From assembly GCA_037157565.1 (NCBI GenBank), contig JAZHRO010000003.1, positions 70,062,501 through 70,126,500 of the forward strand: DNA of 64,000 nucleotides. The letters run 5' to 3'. The notes under the pieces are model-generated. The model did not search any database, was not told the origin of the DNA, and saw only the letters and a program-made list of their open reading frames with translations. Both the position numbers and the translations under genes were made by a program. Source of the DNA: Thalassia testudinum (taxonomy: Eukaryota > Streptophyta > Magnoliopsida > Alismatales > Hydrocharitaceae). Shown in pieces: positions 9,856 to 21,576 of the stretch (the stretch's first letter is position 1; each line of letters starts with the position of its first letter).

Positions 9856-11690
9856 GGCACAGCTTTACATTAGTCATTTTTCTCTTCCTTGAAGTGTATC
9901 TCATCCCCTTCTCTATCTTTTCTTTCATGTGTAGAGGAATTAGAGCGAAAAGCGGGAAGTTAGAAGCGAAAGCTTAAAGTTCCTTTTCTTCCCGTAGATT
10001 TCAGGTTGGTCCCCCATTTCTTGTCACATTTAGTATAAAAGACTGCTAAAAAAATATTAAACTTGGCTTTCAGGACCCTAAACAGTTTAATTAAGTGGAC
10101 TGGTGCCCATAAAAATTCATTGTATGCTTCAATGTTTCATTAACACCACTCCATTGCAAGTATTGGTGTTCTGATTTTCGAGTCCAAATTTCAGTCCAGA
10201 CTTGAAAAATTAATTCCTAACACCACAAGGCTCCAAAAATCATAAAATTTCATACAATGATTCCAAATTGAGTTTGGAACATCTGTTCCAAATTATAGAT
10301 CAATTACCTTTGTATTTAATTTTTGAAAATTCATGGACTGTAGAGGGGTCACACCCTCTAATCATCCTTTTTGCAACTATCCGCAAATTTTTAGAATTTT
10401 TATGCTCGTACAATTTTTGTGAAATTTAGCTTTCTAGAATCCTTATGAAATTTTACACATCATATAAAATCACCAAAATTTTTTGAGGTCAGTGATAATA
10501 CTAAAAGGTCCGAAATACCCATAGGTATCACTTCTAGACTTCGACACTAGTACAAATAAAAATTCAAAAAAATTATGAAAAAAATTCTTAAAATCTTACA
10601 AAAATATTTTCTAGAATCCTTGTTTTATTTTACATAAGGTAGTGGTGTTGGTTGCATTGTTTGGACCACTACCTATTCAGGAAGCCTAAAACGAATTCAT
10701 TGGTAGTAATTTTCTGTATTAGGGTTCAAATCCAATTAGGGTTTCTTTCTTGCTTTTTAGTCCCACAATATAAAGGAAATATACCATCACCCATACAACT
10801 TGTTTTTCCTTTGATTGTGGAGTTTCAAACTTGTTTGAACATTTAAAAAGAGTAACCCTAAAACACATTCAATTACATTGAATCCTAAAAAGCATAAATT
10901 CAAAAAAATTTTGTGACAACCTGATTTGCATTGAAACCACTTTCCAATTCTTGCACACACACAAAAAAATTGAAATAACAGGGCAACAACCCAATTAACG
11001 CCCTCCACATTCCATGTACACTATAGTATCCTAGATCAAACTAAGATCCGTAGCAACTTGACCCCTAAGGCTTCATCAACTTAGGCTTGCTATATAGGTC
11101 TTAAGTTTTCTTCAGTTAATACCAATTTTGTCATCTACATTTGGTGTTCAAGCTGAGGGGCCATGTCAAACGACCAAGCATGGGTTTGGACAAGCACCTG
11201 GGGTTTTCCCTGGGAAATGTTTAGGCCCAAACCTCCCCTTAAGCAACTTTGCTAGATTTGTTGACAGAATGGGTATTCACTATTGATTACTTATTTCCTA
11301 CGTAGACCAAGTCTTAAGTTTATTGTTAGGGAGTCGCAGTTAAGTTAGGTCTAGCTTTGTTTGTTTGAACTGCATACTTTCTCTCATCTCTTTCTCTTCT
11401 CCTCCCCTCCAATTCTTCCAAAATAGTGCATGCACGGGCGTCGATCCCAGAAAACACACCTTGAGGGACCATCTGATTTCTCCCCCCGCAGCAGAAAATC
11501 ATTGTTTTCTTCTCCCTCCTCTTCTAAAAAAATGGAAAACCTAGGAAGCTGACAAAAAAATTCTACTTCCACTTCTAACCCCTCAGGCGACACACAAGCT
11601 GACTTCACTCTCCCTCACCTCCTAATTTGGTGCAACCAGAAATACCAGCAGGGCCAAGTGGCCCTCCAATTATAACTCAAAATCAAAATC
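9856..11690 (+). other. Leader of C
   Basis: AT-rich untranslated stretch between primer site and gag. It holds phrases shared with the leaders of P and R, for example AAAATATTTTCTAG near 10605 and in P near 28384. No gene seen. Confidence 0.6.
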
Positions 11691-11699
11691 CCTTTGCAT

Positions 11700-13380
11700 A
11701 ATGGTCGACCATTTGGTTTGACTAGAACAAAATCAAGAAGATTTAGCTAGGACTGTCATGAACCCAGCTAACCATGGACAAAATCCACCACCCCGTCAAC
11801 AGCCTGTCATTCCTCTTAAGGATTTCTATAATCCTTCCAATTATGGGGAAAGACCAGAGGTGGTCATACCATAAGGGGATTTCGAGATCAAACCAGCCAT
11901 TCTAAACCATATCAAACATTTTCATGGTCTTCCAAGAGAGGACCCTTTTTGTCACCTCGAGGGATTAACTGTCCTTGCTCAAACCACTCGTTCCCACAAT
12001 GTGCAGGAAGACATGTGGTTAATGAGACTTTTTCCTCTCTCTTAAAGACAAAGCGTCTCATTGGTTTAGAATGGTTGGGTGCCCTATTACCACCTGGCCC
12101 CAATTAAAAAGTGCTTTTCTAAAAAAATTTTTTCTGATTGGTCGAACGAATGTATTAAGAAGATCCATAACGACCTTTCAACAGAAAATTGGTGAACCCC
12201 TCCACGAAGCCTGGGAAAGATTTCAGGAACTTCTAAGAAGTTGTCCCCACCATTAAATTCCACAATGGCAATTGGTGTAGATCTTCTATCATGGATTAGA
12301 AGATCAATTGAAATGATTTGTGGATGCATCATGTGGGGGAATTTTCTTAACAAAGACGCTAAAAGTGCCTATCTCCTCTTTGAAGAAATGAGTGAAAACT
12401 CATTTAACATGACTTCAATGGACACTTTTGGCAGATCACAAAACCCCAAACACGGAGTCCATGAAATTGACTCCAAATCCACCTCTACTCCAGTCACTCA
12501 AGATGATCTATATATGTTAGGTCAATGACTAGACTAGGTGCAAATTCACCAAAAGAAAATGGAAGAAAAGCTCATAAATAAACGAGCTCCACATATTCAC
12601 TCTCCACACACTAACCCTCCACACATTCTCCGAAGAGAAAATCTACACAACATTGATGCCACATCTGCTGATTTCTCACAAGATTTGACTAGGAATTTTG
12701 ATCAAAATATTTTTGACCCCACCTCGAAAAATATTTATGCTCCCCAGGAGCAATTTAGAAACCCCCCCAATACTTCCAATCAAAACTGGAGGACTAACCC
12801 GAATCACTCCTAAAAAGACCTGAACCCGGTTCCTTTTCCCAAAGAAAACTATTTTGGGAATTATGGGCAACCTATGTATCAACCTGGACCATCCAAGGAC
12901 AGTATTAGTAATCTGGTCATGAAAACTCTGCAAGGAATGCAGACTGAAATGACAGAAGCAACCCACATGATTACCAACTTGCAACACCAAGTTAAGGTTA
13001 CTCCTGATCATCGACCTATTGAGAATTTACCTTCCCAACCCATGCCCAACCCAAATAATCAAAGGAATCAGTTCCAAGGTGGATATCCTAGTCAACCCAT
13101 TCAACCAACACCTCAGCATCCGTCGGGTTTCAATAACAGTCAGGCTTCCCGTCCTCATCCTAGAAACAACCAGACTGCAAATGCAGTTACTTTGTGGAAT
13201 GGGAAAACCACTCACAATCCCCTGCCTATTAAAGAAACCCACTTTAATGAAACACAGATTAACTCTTCCCCATCTCCCTCTCATATTGTTCAAGAACCAA
13301 TTAACGCAAAATAGGGAAACCCTGCTCCATTTCCACAAGCCCTCCACTCTTCAAATAAGAAAAAGAAGAAATTCGAGCCC
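11700..13380 (+). pseudogene. gag: gag of C (Retrotrans_gag type)
   Basis: Capsid-type domain at roughly 11830-12330, with the conserved order ending in HEAWERFQELLRSCPHH and NKDAKSAYLLFEEMSENS. A Pro/Asn/Gln-rich C-terminal part follows (12540-13310). I see no CCHC knuckle. Stops break it at about 11871, 12042, 12253, 12526, 12811 and 13312, so it is dead. Function in the family: virus-like particle protein that packages element RNA in the cytoplasm. The true start is unclear. Confidence 0.75.
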
Positions 13381-14340
13381 ATTGAGAAGGAATTAATGGA
13401 TTTATTTGGGCAAGTAGAAATTAATATCCCTCTCCTAGATGCCATTAAATACATCCCTGCCTATGCAAAATTCCTAAAAGATTTTTGTACTCCAAAAATG
13501 CAGCCCCGAAATTTAGGAAAGGTGATCCTTCTAGAGACAGTCAGCTCAGTTCTGTAGAGTCGACTGCCTCTTAAGAGAAAAGATCCCGGCACCCCCCTAA
13601 TTCAAGTTATCATTAATGATACCTCATTTGATCGCACTTTGTTGGATCTTGGTGCCTCAATTAATCTTATCTTCACAATTGTTTTTGAGGAATTTAAGAT
13701 CGGTGAATTAAAGCCAATAGAGGTTACTCTCCAATTAGCCGATCAATCTACAAATAAACCAAGGGGAATTGTTGAGGATGTTCTTGTCCGGGTCAAAAAT
13801 TGTCTATTCGTAGTAGACTTTTTTGTCCTGGACATAGAGGTACCAAAAGCACTAAAGTTTGCCCCCATTATTCTTGGAAGACCATTCTTAGCCACCGCCC
13901 GCATGAATATTGACTGTGATTCTAGAAAGATGAAGATCATGTGTGGCGGTGAATCTGTAACCCTAGACATTTTTCAAGCTTCTAGGTGGCTCCAAGAACC
14001 AAATTTCTTTAATGATTCAGATTCAGAAATAGAAAACATTGTGGAGGAAACTTTGCAGATTTCCCATTTAGGTTCCTATTTTACCATCAATACGGTTCTT
14101 GAACACTCCACTTCTCACCCTTCCACCCTAACCACATGTCCAGCTAACCTTCCAGCTGACCCTTTCACTCTCACCTCACCACTAACCCACAAAGTAGAAA
14201 CTCTTTCAAAGCCAAGCCCACAATTGGAATTAAAACCTTTGCCCGTCTCCCTTAAATATGTCTTCCTGGGTCCTAATCAGACCCTGCCCCTAATTATAAA
14301 TTCTGGACTTACCAGGGCATAAGAGCACAAACTTCTCTAG
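13381..14340 (+). pseudogene. Aspartic protease and linker of C pol
   Basis: The active-site motif reads LLDLGASIN near 13640-13665, the Athila form of the usual DTG/DSG. The flap and second-lobe region ILGRPFLATARMNID follows near 13875-13910. The frame 13639-14322 is open for 227 codons. The last third is a Pro/Thr/Ser-rich linker into ELKPLPVSLKYVFLG at the RT entry. In the family this protease cuts the gag-pol polyprotein. Confidence 0.75.
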
Positions 14341-15200
14341 GTTTTGAGTAAATATCGAAAAGTTATTGGCTGGACCCTTTGTGATCTTAAGGGTATTCAT
14401 CTGTCCTATTGTACACATCGTTTATACTTAGAGGACGATTCTCACCCCTCCCGCCAACCACAAAGGTGCCTGAACCCTATTATGCAGGAGGTGGTAAAAA
14501 AGGAGATTATTAAGTGGCTGGACGCTGATATCATCTACCCCATTTCTGACAGCTCCTGGGTTAGTCCAACATAAGTTGTGCCTAAAAAGGCTGAACTAAC
14601 AGTTGTCACTAATGATAATGGGGAGAATGTAGCCACTCAAACCACCCTTCTTGGCGCGTGTGTATTGATTACCGAAAATTAAACACTGCCACCAAGAAGG
14701 ACCATTTCCCGCTCCCTTTTATTGATCAAATCTTGGAGCGGTTAGCTGGACGGGATTTTTACTATTTTCTGGACTGTTATTCTGGCTATAATCAGGTAGC
14801 GGTTCATCCCAAGGACTAGGACAAAACAACTTTCACCTGCCCCTTCGGAACCTTTGCTTTCCGAAGAATGCCCTTCGGTCTTTGCAATGCACCTGTGACT
14901 TTTCAAAGGTGTATGCTTGCAATATTTTCGGACCTGGTAGGTGAATGTTTAGAAGTCTTTATGGATGACTTCTCTGTTTTTGGAGATTCTTTTGACCATT
15001 GTCTCAAAAACCTTGAAAGAACTCTCCAAAAATGCATAGAAGTCAATCTAGTCCTCAGTTGGGAAAAAAGTCATTTCATGGTCCAGGAAGGTATTGTCTT
15101 GGGCCATGTTATTTCAAAATAAGGAATCATGGTAGATAAAGCAAAAATAGATGCATATCTAAGCTCTCACCGCCCACTACTATCAAACAGATCAGATCCT
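14341..15200 (+). pseudogene. Reverse transcriptase of C
   Basis: The N-terminal block (SRQPQRCLNP, EIIKWLDADIIYPISDS) is at 14450-14560, the palm start MPFGLCNAPVTFQRC at 14868 and the catalytic box EVFMDDFSVFG near 14957. Both aspartates are present. A frameshift near 14650 and another near 15170 break it, with stops at 14572, 14818 and 15120. In the family it copies element RNA into DNA. Confidence 0.85.
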
Positions 15201-15856
15201 TTTTGTGTCATGTGGGTTTCTATCGTCGATTTATACAAAATTTTTCCCAAATCTCCAAGCCCTTAAGTCAACTTCTCACTAAAGACCAGCCATTTGATTT
15301 TAATGATAAGTGCCTGGAGAGTTTTTTGAGGTTGAAGAAAGAGGTTACTGAGGCACCAATTTTGCAAGGACCTGATTGGAATAGTCCCTTTGAATTAATG
15401 ACAGATGCCTCAGATTTTGCTGTAGGGGCCATTCTAGGGCAAAGAATTGGCAAGAAGCCCGTTGTGATCTATTATGCTAGCAAAACTCTTGATGATGCAC
15501 AATGAAATTACATGGTCACTGAAAAGGAACTTCTTGCCATTGTATTTGCCTTAGAATAATTTACATCTTATCTGTTGGATTCACATGTCACTGTATATGC
15601 CAACCACTCAGCAATTAAATATTTGCCGACAAAGAAAGATGCAAAACCCCACCTTATCCGTTGGATTCTACTGCTCCAGGAATTTAACCTGGAAATCAAG
15701 GATAAGGCAGGATCACATAATGTAGTGGCCGACCATCTCTCTCGTCTTATGATAAATGACATAATGACCCCACCTGATCAGTTCCCTGATGAAAGCAATT
15801 TAGTTGCTACAACCCTCCCTTGGTTTGCACCCATAGCAAACATTTTAGCAACATAA
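15201..15856 (+). pseudogene. RNase H of C
   Basis: The connection [19 protein letters not shown] is followed by TDASDFAVGAILGQ (first Asp), [14 protein letters not shown] (Glu) and VYANHSAIKYL, where the usual TDHSA Asp has become Asn. It ends in KAGSHNVVADHLSRL. Stops at 15502 and 15556. Its role in the family is removing RNA from the RNA-DNA hybrid. Confidence 0.8.
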
Positions 15857-17116
15857 CGAATCCTCGCTGATTGGCCAAAAATAAAACAGGAGAAGTTCTT
15901 TGCCAATATTAAATATTATTTTTGGGAGGAGCCCGACCTTTTCCACATTTGTGCCGATCAGGTCATTCGACGATGTGTACCTGATTATGAAATCCATGAT
16001 ATTTTGACACATTGTCACTCAATGGCATGTGGCGGACATTTTTAGGGCACGAAAACTGCAGCTAAAATCCTTAATGCAGGATTTTATTAGCCCAGCTTGC
16101 ACAAAGATGCTCATGACTTTATCCGGTCCTGTGTGCATTGCTAGAGCATCGGCAACATGACTAAGAAGGATATGATGCCCCTTAATCCTATTTTAGAGGT
16201 TGAAATTTTTGATGTTTGGGGCATCGACTACGTTGGACCGTTCATCAACTCTGGTGGGTATTTATATATATTAGCCGTAGTCGACCATGTTTCAAAATGG
16301 ATAGAAGTAATACCCACCCGCACTAGTGATCACCGTGTGGTTGTCGAATTTCTTAAGAAAAATATTTTCTCAAGATTCGGCATACCAAACGCCATTATCA
16401 GTGACAGAGGCTCACATTTCACCCACTCACAATTCTCTGACCTTCTTTATAAATATGGGGTGAATCATAAAATTTCCACACCTTATCACCCCCAAACAAA
16501 TGGCCAGGCTAAAGTTTCTAACTGGGAAATTAAAAATATTTTACAAAATACGGTTAGGTCCGACCGTTAAAATTGGTCCACCAAATTGGATGACACTTTA
16601 TGAGCCTACCGTACCACTTTTGAAACCCCACTTGGCATGTCTCCCTTCCGTCTGATTTTTGGGAAGGCAAGCCATCTCCTAGTAGAACTAGAACATAGGG
16701 CTTTTTGGGCAATGAAACAACTCAACATGGATTTATCTGACGCCGGTATCCATAGAAAATTACAATTAACTAAATTAGAAGAATTACTTAATTTTTCCTA
16801 TGAAAATGCAAGGATTTATAAAGAACGAACAAAGAAATTTCACGATAAATATATTGTTTGGAAACACTTTGACGTTAATCAACGCATTTGGCTTTTCAAT
16901 GCTAGATTGTCTTTTTCTTGGCAAATTAAAATCTAAATAGACTGGCCCCTTTATTGTCCATAAAACATATCCATATGTCACTGTTGATCTTTTTGATCCA
17001 AAAACTAATTTGACCTTTCAAGTCAATGGCCAACGCTAAAGCCTTATTTTGATCATACGCCTAATCTTCCATCTGAATCTTTTAATTTTATAGAGCCAGC
17101 CACCCTTGATCACTAA
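15857..17116 (+). pseudogene. Integrase of C, catalytic Glu changed to Lys
   Basis: The HHCC finger is traceable at about 15950-16145 (HCHSMACGGHF, then CVHC). The core holds VWGIDYVGPF (Asp 1, near 16219) and ISDRGSHF (Asp 2, near 16401). Thirty-five residues later the position expected to be Glu in the NGQAE motif reads NGQAK. The C-terminal SH3-like part ([17 protein letters not shown]) ends with TAA at 17114. Stops occur at about 16042, 16087, 16141, 16567 and 16600. No chromodomain is seen. Confidence 0.8.
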
Positions 17117-17125
17117 TGCACACTA

Positions 17126-17174
17126 CGCCCAGCTGAATGGCATAAAAGATAGCACTGGATGGGAGGTAACCCAT
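17126..17174 (+). promoter_or_regulatory. Post-pol conserved motif of C
   Basis: CGCCCAGCTGAATGGCAT, then CACTGGATGGGAGGTAACCC. The GCCCAGCTG core recurs right after pol in P, Q, M1, N and E; the GGGAGGTAACCC-like tail recurs in E. Function unknown. Confidence 0.55.
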
Positions 17175-17262
17175 CATTTCTTTTTTTGCTTTCCTTTTTC
17201 TTTCAGGTTTTGACCATCCTAAAACCGACCGTTCTTCATTAAGGTGATCCCTTTTCCCTCCT

Positions 17263-17300
17263 AATGCATGAGGACATTGCATATCTTAAGCATGGGAGGG
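17263..17300 (+). promoter_or_regulatory. First purine module of C
   Basis: ATGCA and TGCAT (17264-17268, 17278-17282) flank TGAGGACAT, then AAGCATGGGAGGG at 17288-17300. Confidence 0.6.
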
Positions 17301-18471
17301 TGTTTTTAAAATTTGATGATCGATTTAGGATTTTCAAAACCTAAAAACATACATTTTTCTTTAGTTATTTTACTTTCCTACTTGCATACCCAAAAAAATA
17401 AAAATTTTGAACTCGGGACTAAGGTCTAAAAACTCACTTTTGGTACAATGGGATTTAATCTTCAACAAACTAGGGATGAGGATGTGGATCTCATCATTAG
17501 AATTTCAAGGTCTATTTTAGACTAGATCAGATATCCTTCTTTAAAAATTCCTCCTCAACTCATGATAGTTTAGGTGACTTGATCCCATTTTGTAATGAGG
17601 AAAGTATTTGGCTTAGTTTCTGATTCAAAAACTTGCATGTCTTGAGGAACTTCTTGTGTCAATTTTCACACACAAGCCAACACTTAAAAACAACTGAAAA
17701 TTAGAAAAACTCCCTTGTTTGGACTTAGTAAAAGTCTGAAGCATATCATTGGTTTAAGTTCCGACCGTCGAGGAGGAAAATGCCTCCTTTGAGGATGCGA
17801 TGTCAACATGTTACCTCCTCGGCGTTGCTCCTTATCTTTATTTCATATCTTTATATGGAGCATTAAAGTGCATTTTAGCAGCTTAAGTGTCTTGGATGGT
17901 CCTATACCTATAGTGTTGGAGCAAGAGCTTGAGTTTGCTTGGAGTGTCCCTTTACACCGCATTGTGTTTTGGGGTTGTGAGCTCCTGGGTGGTGTCATGG
18001 ATAGTGCTATCCTAAAGTATTGGCACTAGAGCCCCCTCGAGGATTGGTAACGGGAATGATGATCCTGACACATCTATTGTAAAAGACTAAGCTAAAAATA
18101 AGCATGGGGGAGAAAATAAATAAATAAATAAATTAATTAACATGCCCTTATAAATGTTGGCTTTTCACAAGCACAGACACAAGGTTTTAAAGGATTTTGC
18201 AAGTTATGAATCAGATTCGTGAGCCAGAAAAATCCTAAAAATAAAAATTTCAAGTCATCTGAAATAACAAGGGGTAAATTTGTGAATTTTCTGGAGGATA
18301 TATTGATCCCGTTTTGTCTAATGGTTGGATCCAAAAATGAATCTCGATGTTTATCCTTAACAAATCCTGTACCTCTTGTGTTTAGGTCAACCAAGGCCCC
18401 TTAGTTTTTTTCTCGTCGAAAGTCAAAAAAATTAGATTTCCCAAAAATTCTGTTTTCCAAAAAATTAAAGT
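17301..18471 (+). other. 3' non-coding region of C
   Basis: 1.17 kb without a credible ORF between the two purine modules. No env-like gene. Confidence 0.55.
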
Positions 18472-18506
18472 TTTGCTAAGAGACTAGCAAATGATAAGCA
18501 TGGGGG
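18472..18506 (+). promoter_or_regulatory. 3' polypurine tract of C with upstream hairpin
   Basis: TTTGCTA (18472-18478), six-base loop, TAGCAAA (18485-18491), then AAGCATGGGGG ending two bases before the LTR. Confidence 0.75.
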
Positions 18507-18508
18507 TG

Positions 18509-19837
18509 TGATAAACAATAGCTTATCATCATTCTTATGCTTTGAAACAAACCTAGCTCTTATAGTTTTGCTCCGCAAACAGGCTTTTAGGATGCATTTA
18601 GGCATTAACTAGGTTAGGCATGCATTGCATTTTCTTTTGTTGTTTTAATGTGTTTTTGTGAGTGTTAGGGATGAACAGATTTACAGATCCCTAAAACCCT
18701 AGCACTCAAGAAGATAAATGGCGAAGGAGGAGCTCAGACTAGTTGGAACTCAACTAATCACAGCTGAAACCTAGCTCACTGGAACAAGGGTTAGCTCATC
18801 CTAGCACCATTCATCTAATCTCAGCTGAATGGCAGCTCAAGAGAGTTCACCTTAGCTCACCCTAGCTCAAGTCAGCTCAGATCCAACTCAACCTAGTTGA
18901 GTCTAGCTCATTTTAGCTCCCACTAGTCCATAGGGAGCTCTAGCTTGCTTAGTTGAGTTGACTGGAGTTCAGCCAGCTCAGATCCAGCTACATCCAGCTC
19001 TACCTAACTCCAGCCAGCTGAAGAAGAATTCATCCCAACTCAAGAAGCTCAAGTCCAGCTCCCGGGGACTTAGCTTAGCTCAAGTTGGTTTAGCTAAGCT
19101 GCCTTAGCTATCTCAACTAGCTCAATCCTCCCCGAGAGCACCAGACCCAGCTCACCTCAGCTCCATTCAACAAAAGCCAGCTCACTTTATCTTGGCTTAG
19201 TAGCTAGTAAAGAACTAGCAAGCTAAGCCAGCTAGAGTATCCCCATGTTGACCTCTTCAGCAGCTGCCAGCTCCACTTCAGCTCTAGATTCTTCAGATCC
19301 AGCTCCTCCCTCCAAACCCTAGCTCCAACACCTCCTCCTCTACTCCACCAATAGCTAAGCTAGCTTAGCTTAGCTTAGCTTAGCTATGCTCTAGCTTCCT
19401 TGGCTTGTACCACCCAAAAAACCTACCTAACAACACCAATTAGCTCCACCTAAGCTCCACATAAGCTTACCCTACTTGGCGCCAACCTAGCCTACCGACC
19501 ACCTCCAAAAGACACCAAAAAAAGTGGCACCAAAACCACCCTAACTACCCCCTTGTTGGTGCCACTTTTCCCTCCAAAAAGCCCCTTCATGTCCACCACA
19601 CATCTCCCCTTAAACCCATCTCCACCATCCACATAATCCCACCTTCTAGAAGACTCAAAGTTGGTGCCAACCCATGGCACCTCTCCATGGTTGGCACCAC
19701 TTTTAACTACCCCTTGGCCACCCATAACTACACCCCTTAGGTGGCCCCAACCATCCTTAACCCTAGGATCATCTAACCACCTCCATCCTCCCATCATAGT
19801 CCTCCATTTCAAGAGTCACCTTAACCCCTTATCCTAC
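18509..19837 (+). repeat. 3' LTR of C, truncated by M1
   Basis: Starts TGATAAACAATAGC; the first 20 bases form a TGATAA/TTATCA stem. It matches the 5' LTR from 19014 on and stops at CTTATCCTAC, where the intact copy goes on into TATAAG. The remaining 900 bases are not in the window. AGCT-rich U3 as in the 5' copy. Confidence 0.85.
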
Positions 19838-20517
19838 TATTGAATGCTCGAGTTGCTATGCTAGTGTGTTTGGTTTTGAATACCTATCGTTGTAGTTTGA
19901 AAGCGAAGAACTTGTGTTCAACAAATAAAATTTATACCGGAATAGAAATCCCAGGTCGAACTCAGGGAGGTGGACGTTTGATTTAAAAACATGCATTTGT
20001 TTTATTTGTCATGAAGTAATTTAATTGACTAGAAACTATCTATCTATTTACACTAATTGAAAGACTGAGAGAGAATGAGAGAGAGAGAGAATATTACAAA
20101 CAAAAATAAAAAAGAGATGTAGAATGAACTTGAAATTCATTATCAGAAGGATTGTTCATTACACTAAACATTATGACTAGAAAGCGGGAAAATGATTGCA
20201 TTAGAAAGCAGTAAATCTATTCTAGAATGCAGTAAAAAGAATGGGGAGAGAGATATCCTCCTCGACGGTCACTTGGAGGACAAGCTGGACGGGATGATTC
20301 CTGGACGAAGGAGGATGGAGCAGGACGAAGGGGAACGAAGTGGGAAGAATGGGAACAGGGCAGCACATCATCATCATTGTGGGATCCACTTCCAAAAGGG
20401 CAAAAATTTGACTTCATCTCGCGAGAAGCATCCCGGGTGTGGGACAAGCTTCTCTTGAGCTTTGGAGAGGGAGAGAAGAGAAGGAAGGGATGAGAATTTT
20501 ATGTGGAGGGGGTCTCC

Positions 20518-20524
20518 TTTTATA
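20518..20524 (-). promoter_or_regulatory. TATA box of M1 LTR
   Basis: TATAAAA on the minus strand, matching 46196-46202 in the solo LTR of the same family. Confidence 0.5.
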
Positions 20525-21065
20525 GTTGCAAGGAGTGAGGGCAATTTCGTCATTTAAATCTCAAAACATTAAATAAGGGGTCATTAGTGATGGATAAAAC
20601 CGTTGCTAAAGCCTTTTCATGGGCATAGTGGGGCAGAGCGTGCACGCCCACTCGCCTGCTCGTGCATGTAACGCACGTTCACGTACTGCTGATCTCAACC
20701 GTCCAATCGTGAGATCGGACAACTTATCTCACGCCTTCGCCCGCCTCCGCTGTGTGCTCACCCGTGTGCGATCCCACATCACGGGCAGGCGTGCGATACG
20801 GCATGAAATGGATCGAGCATCTACAGCGCTCGATCGAGATCGAGCGGCCATGAATCCTGCTCTCCCAAGCCCCAACAGCCACTCATCGCGATTCGAATGC
20901 GTGCCGCTCGCTCGTGTAAGTGCGTTCACCCGCTGCACAGTGGGGGAGAAATGGTCACGCGGATGTTTGGTGTGCGGCTGCCCACAGCCGTTGGATCGCG
21001 ATCGTGCGGTCCAGATCTAACGTGCAGTGGTCTTCAATATCAGCTGGGCCAGTTTGGGCGGTCGA

Positions 21066-21087
21066 GATGGCACCACGTGGCGCCATC
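21066..21087 (-). promoter_or_regulatory. 22-base U3 palindrome centred on CACGTG
   Basis: Arms GATGGCACCAC and GTGGCGCCATC pair at 10 of 11 positions and meet in CACGTG, a G-box. It lies about 450 bases from the LTR start. Degenerate copies sit at similar depth in the solo L1, N and Q LTRs. Confidence 0.6.
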
Positions 21088-21541
21088 TTGGCCGTCCATC
21101 CTCTGGATGATATAGATGGTGCCACGGTTGTTGGATTGAGTCGATTTTTGCGTCGTTAGGCTGCGATTTTCTATCCGAATCCATCCATGCAATCGATTTG
21201 TCATTTGAAGTGCGGATTCACAGCATCTTAGCCCTTGATATTCTAGGGTTCCCTAGTCTCTATCTGATGCTATTAATGTCTGATTAGGGCGATCTTGGAG
21301 TCGTTGAACTCCAATCGTCGCTCTGATCACATTTGTATGGTTGGATTGTCAATCCGAGGCCCTGATAAAAATTTTCCCTATCCATGAACATAAAAGGAGA
21401 TAATTAACCTCCATTTTATTCAAACTGATCTAAATGCAAGATGATGCATGTTATGCAATATTTATAGTATGCAATGCAATCCTATGCTTAAGAACATGAA
21501 TAAATAGACATCTTAAGTAGTGTAAAGATGCTTACATCATA

Positions 21542-21576
21542 CCCCCGTGCCAATCTTTTGCTAGTCCCTAGCAAAA
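21542..21576 (-). promoter_or_regulatory. 3' polypurine tract of M1 with upstream hairpin
   Basis: Perfect 9-base stem TTTTGCTAG / CTAGCAAAA at 21556-21576, loop TCC on the plus strand (GGA in sense), then GGCACGGGGG in sense up to the LTR. Confidence 0.75.

Larger units (their letters stand above)
8110..19837 (+). mobile_element. Element C: Athila-like gag-pol retrotransposon, both LTRs incomplete
   Basis: The most complete copy in the window. It has a partial 5' LTR (8110-9832), tRNA-Asp primer site (9838-9855), leader, gag, protease, RT, RNase H, integrase (to 17116), post-pol motif, first purine module, 3' non-coding region, hairpin plus purine tract and a partial 3' LTR (18509-19837). 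The two LTR pieces overlap over about 825 bases of clearly matching sequence (8110-8937 and 19014-19837). Several stops and at least two frameshifts make it inactive. Confidence 0.85.
19838..21539 (-). repeat. 3' LTR of M1 (L1 family)
   Basis: Reads TGATGTAAGC to CATTCAATA on the minus strand. It is homologous over its length to the solo LTR 45128-46856. The terminal CA has decayed to TA. TATA at 20518-20524. U3 is rich in GATC and carries the CACGTG palindrome at 21066-21087. Confidence 0.85.

Noticed and set aside
20774..20784. TCCCACATCA resembling an snRNA upstream element in the M1 LTR
   Set aside because: No TATA at 24 or 34 bases on the right strand and not kept in the solo copy.
20619..21159. 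Several overlapping frames in the M1 LTR
   Set aside because: GC-rich U3 gives open frames on both strands; none repeated in the solo LTR in the same register.
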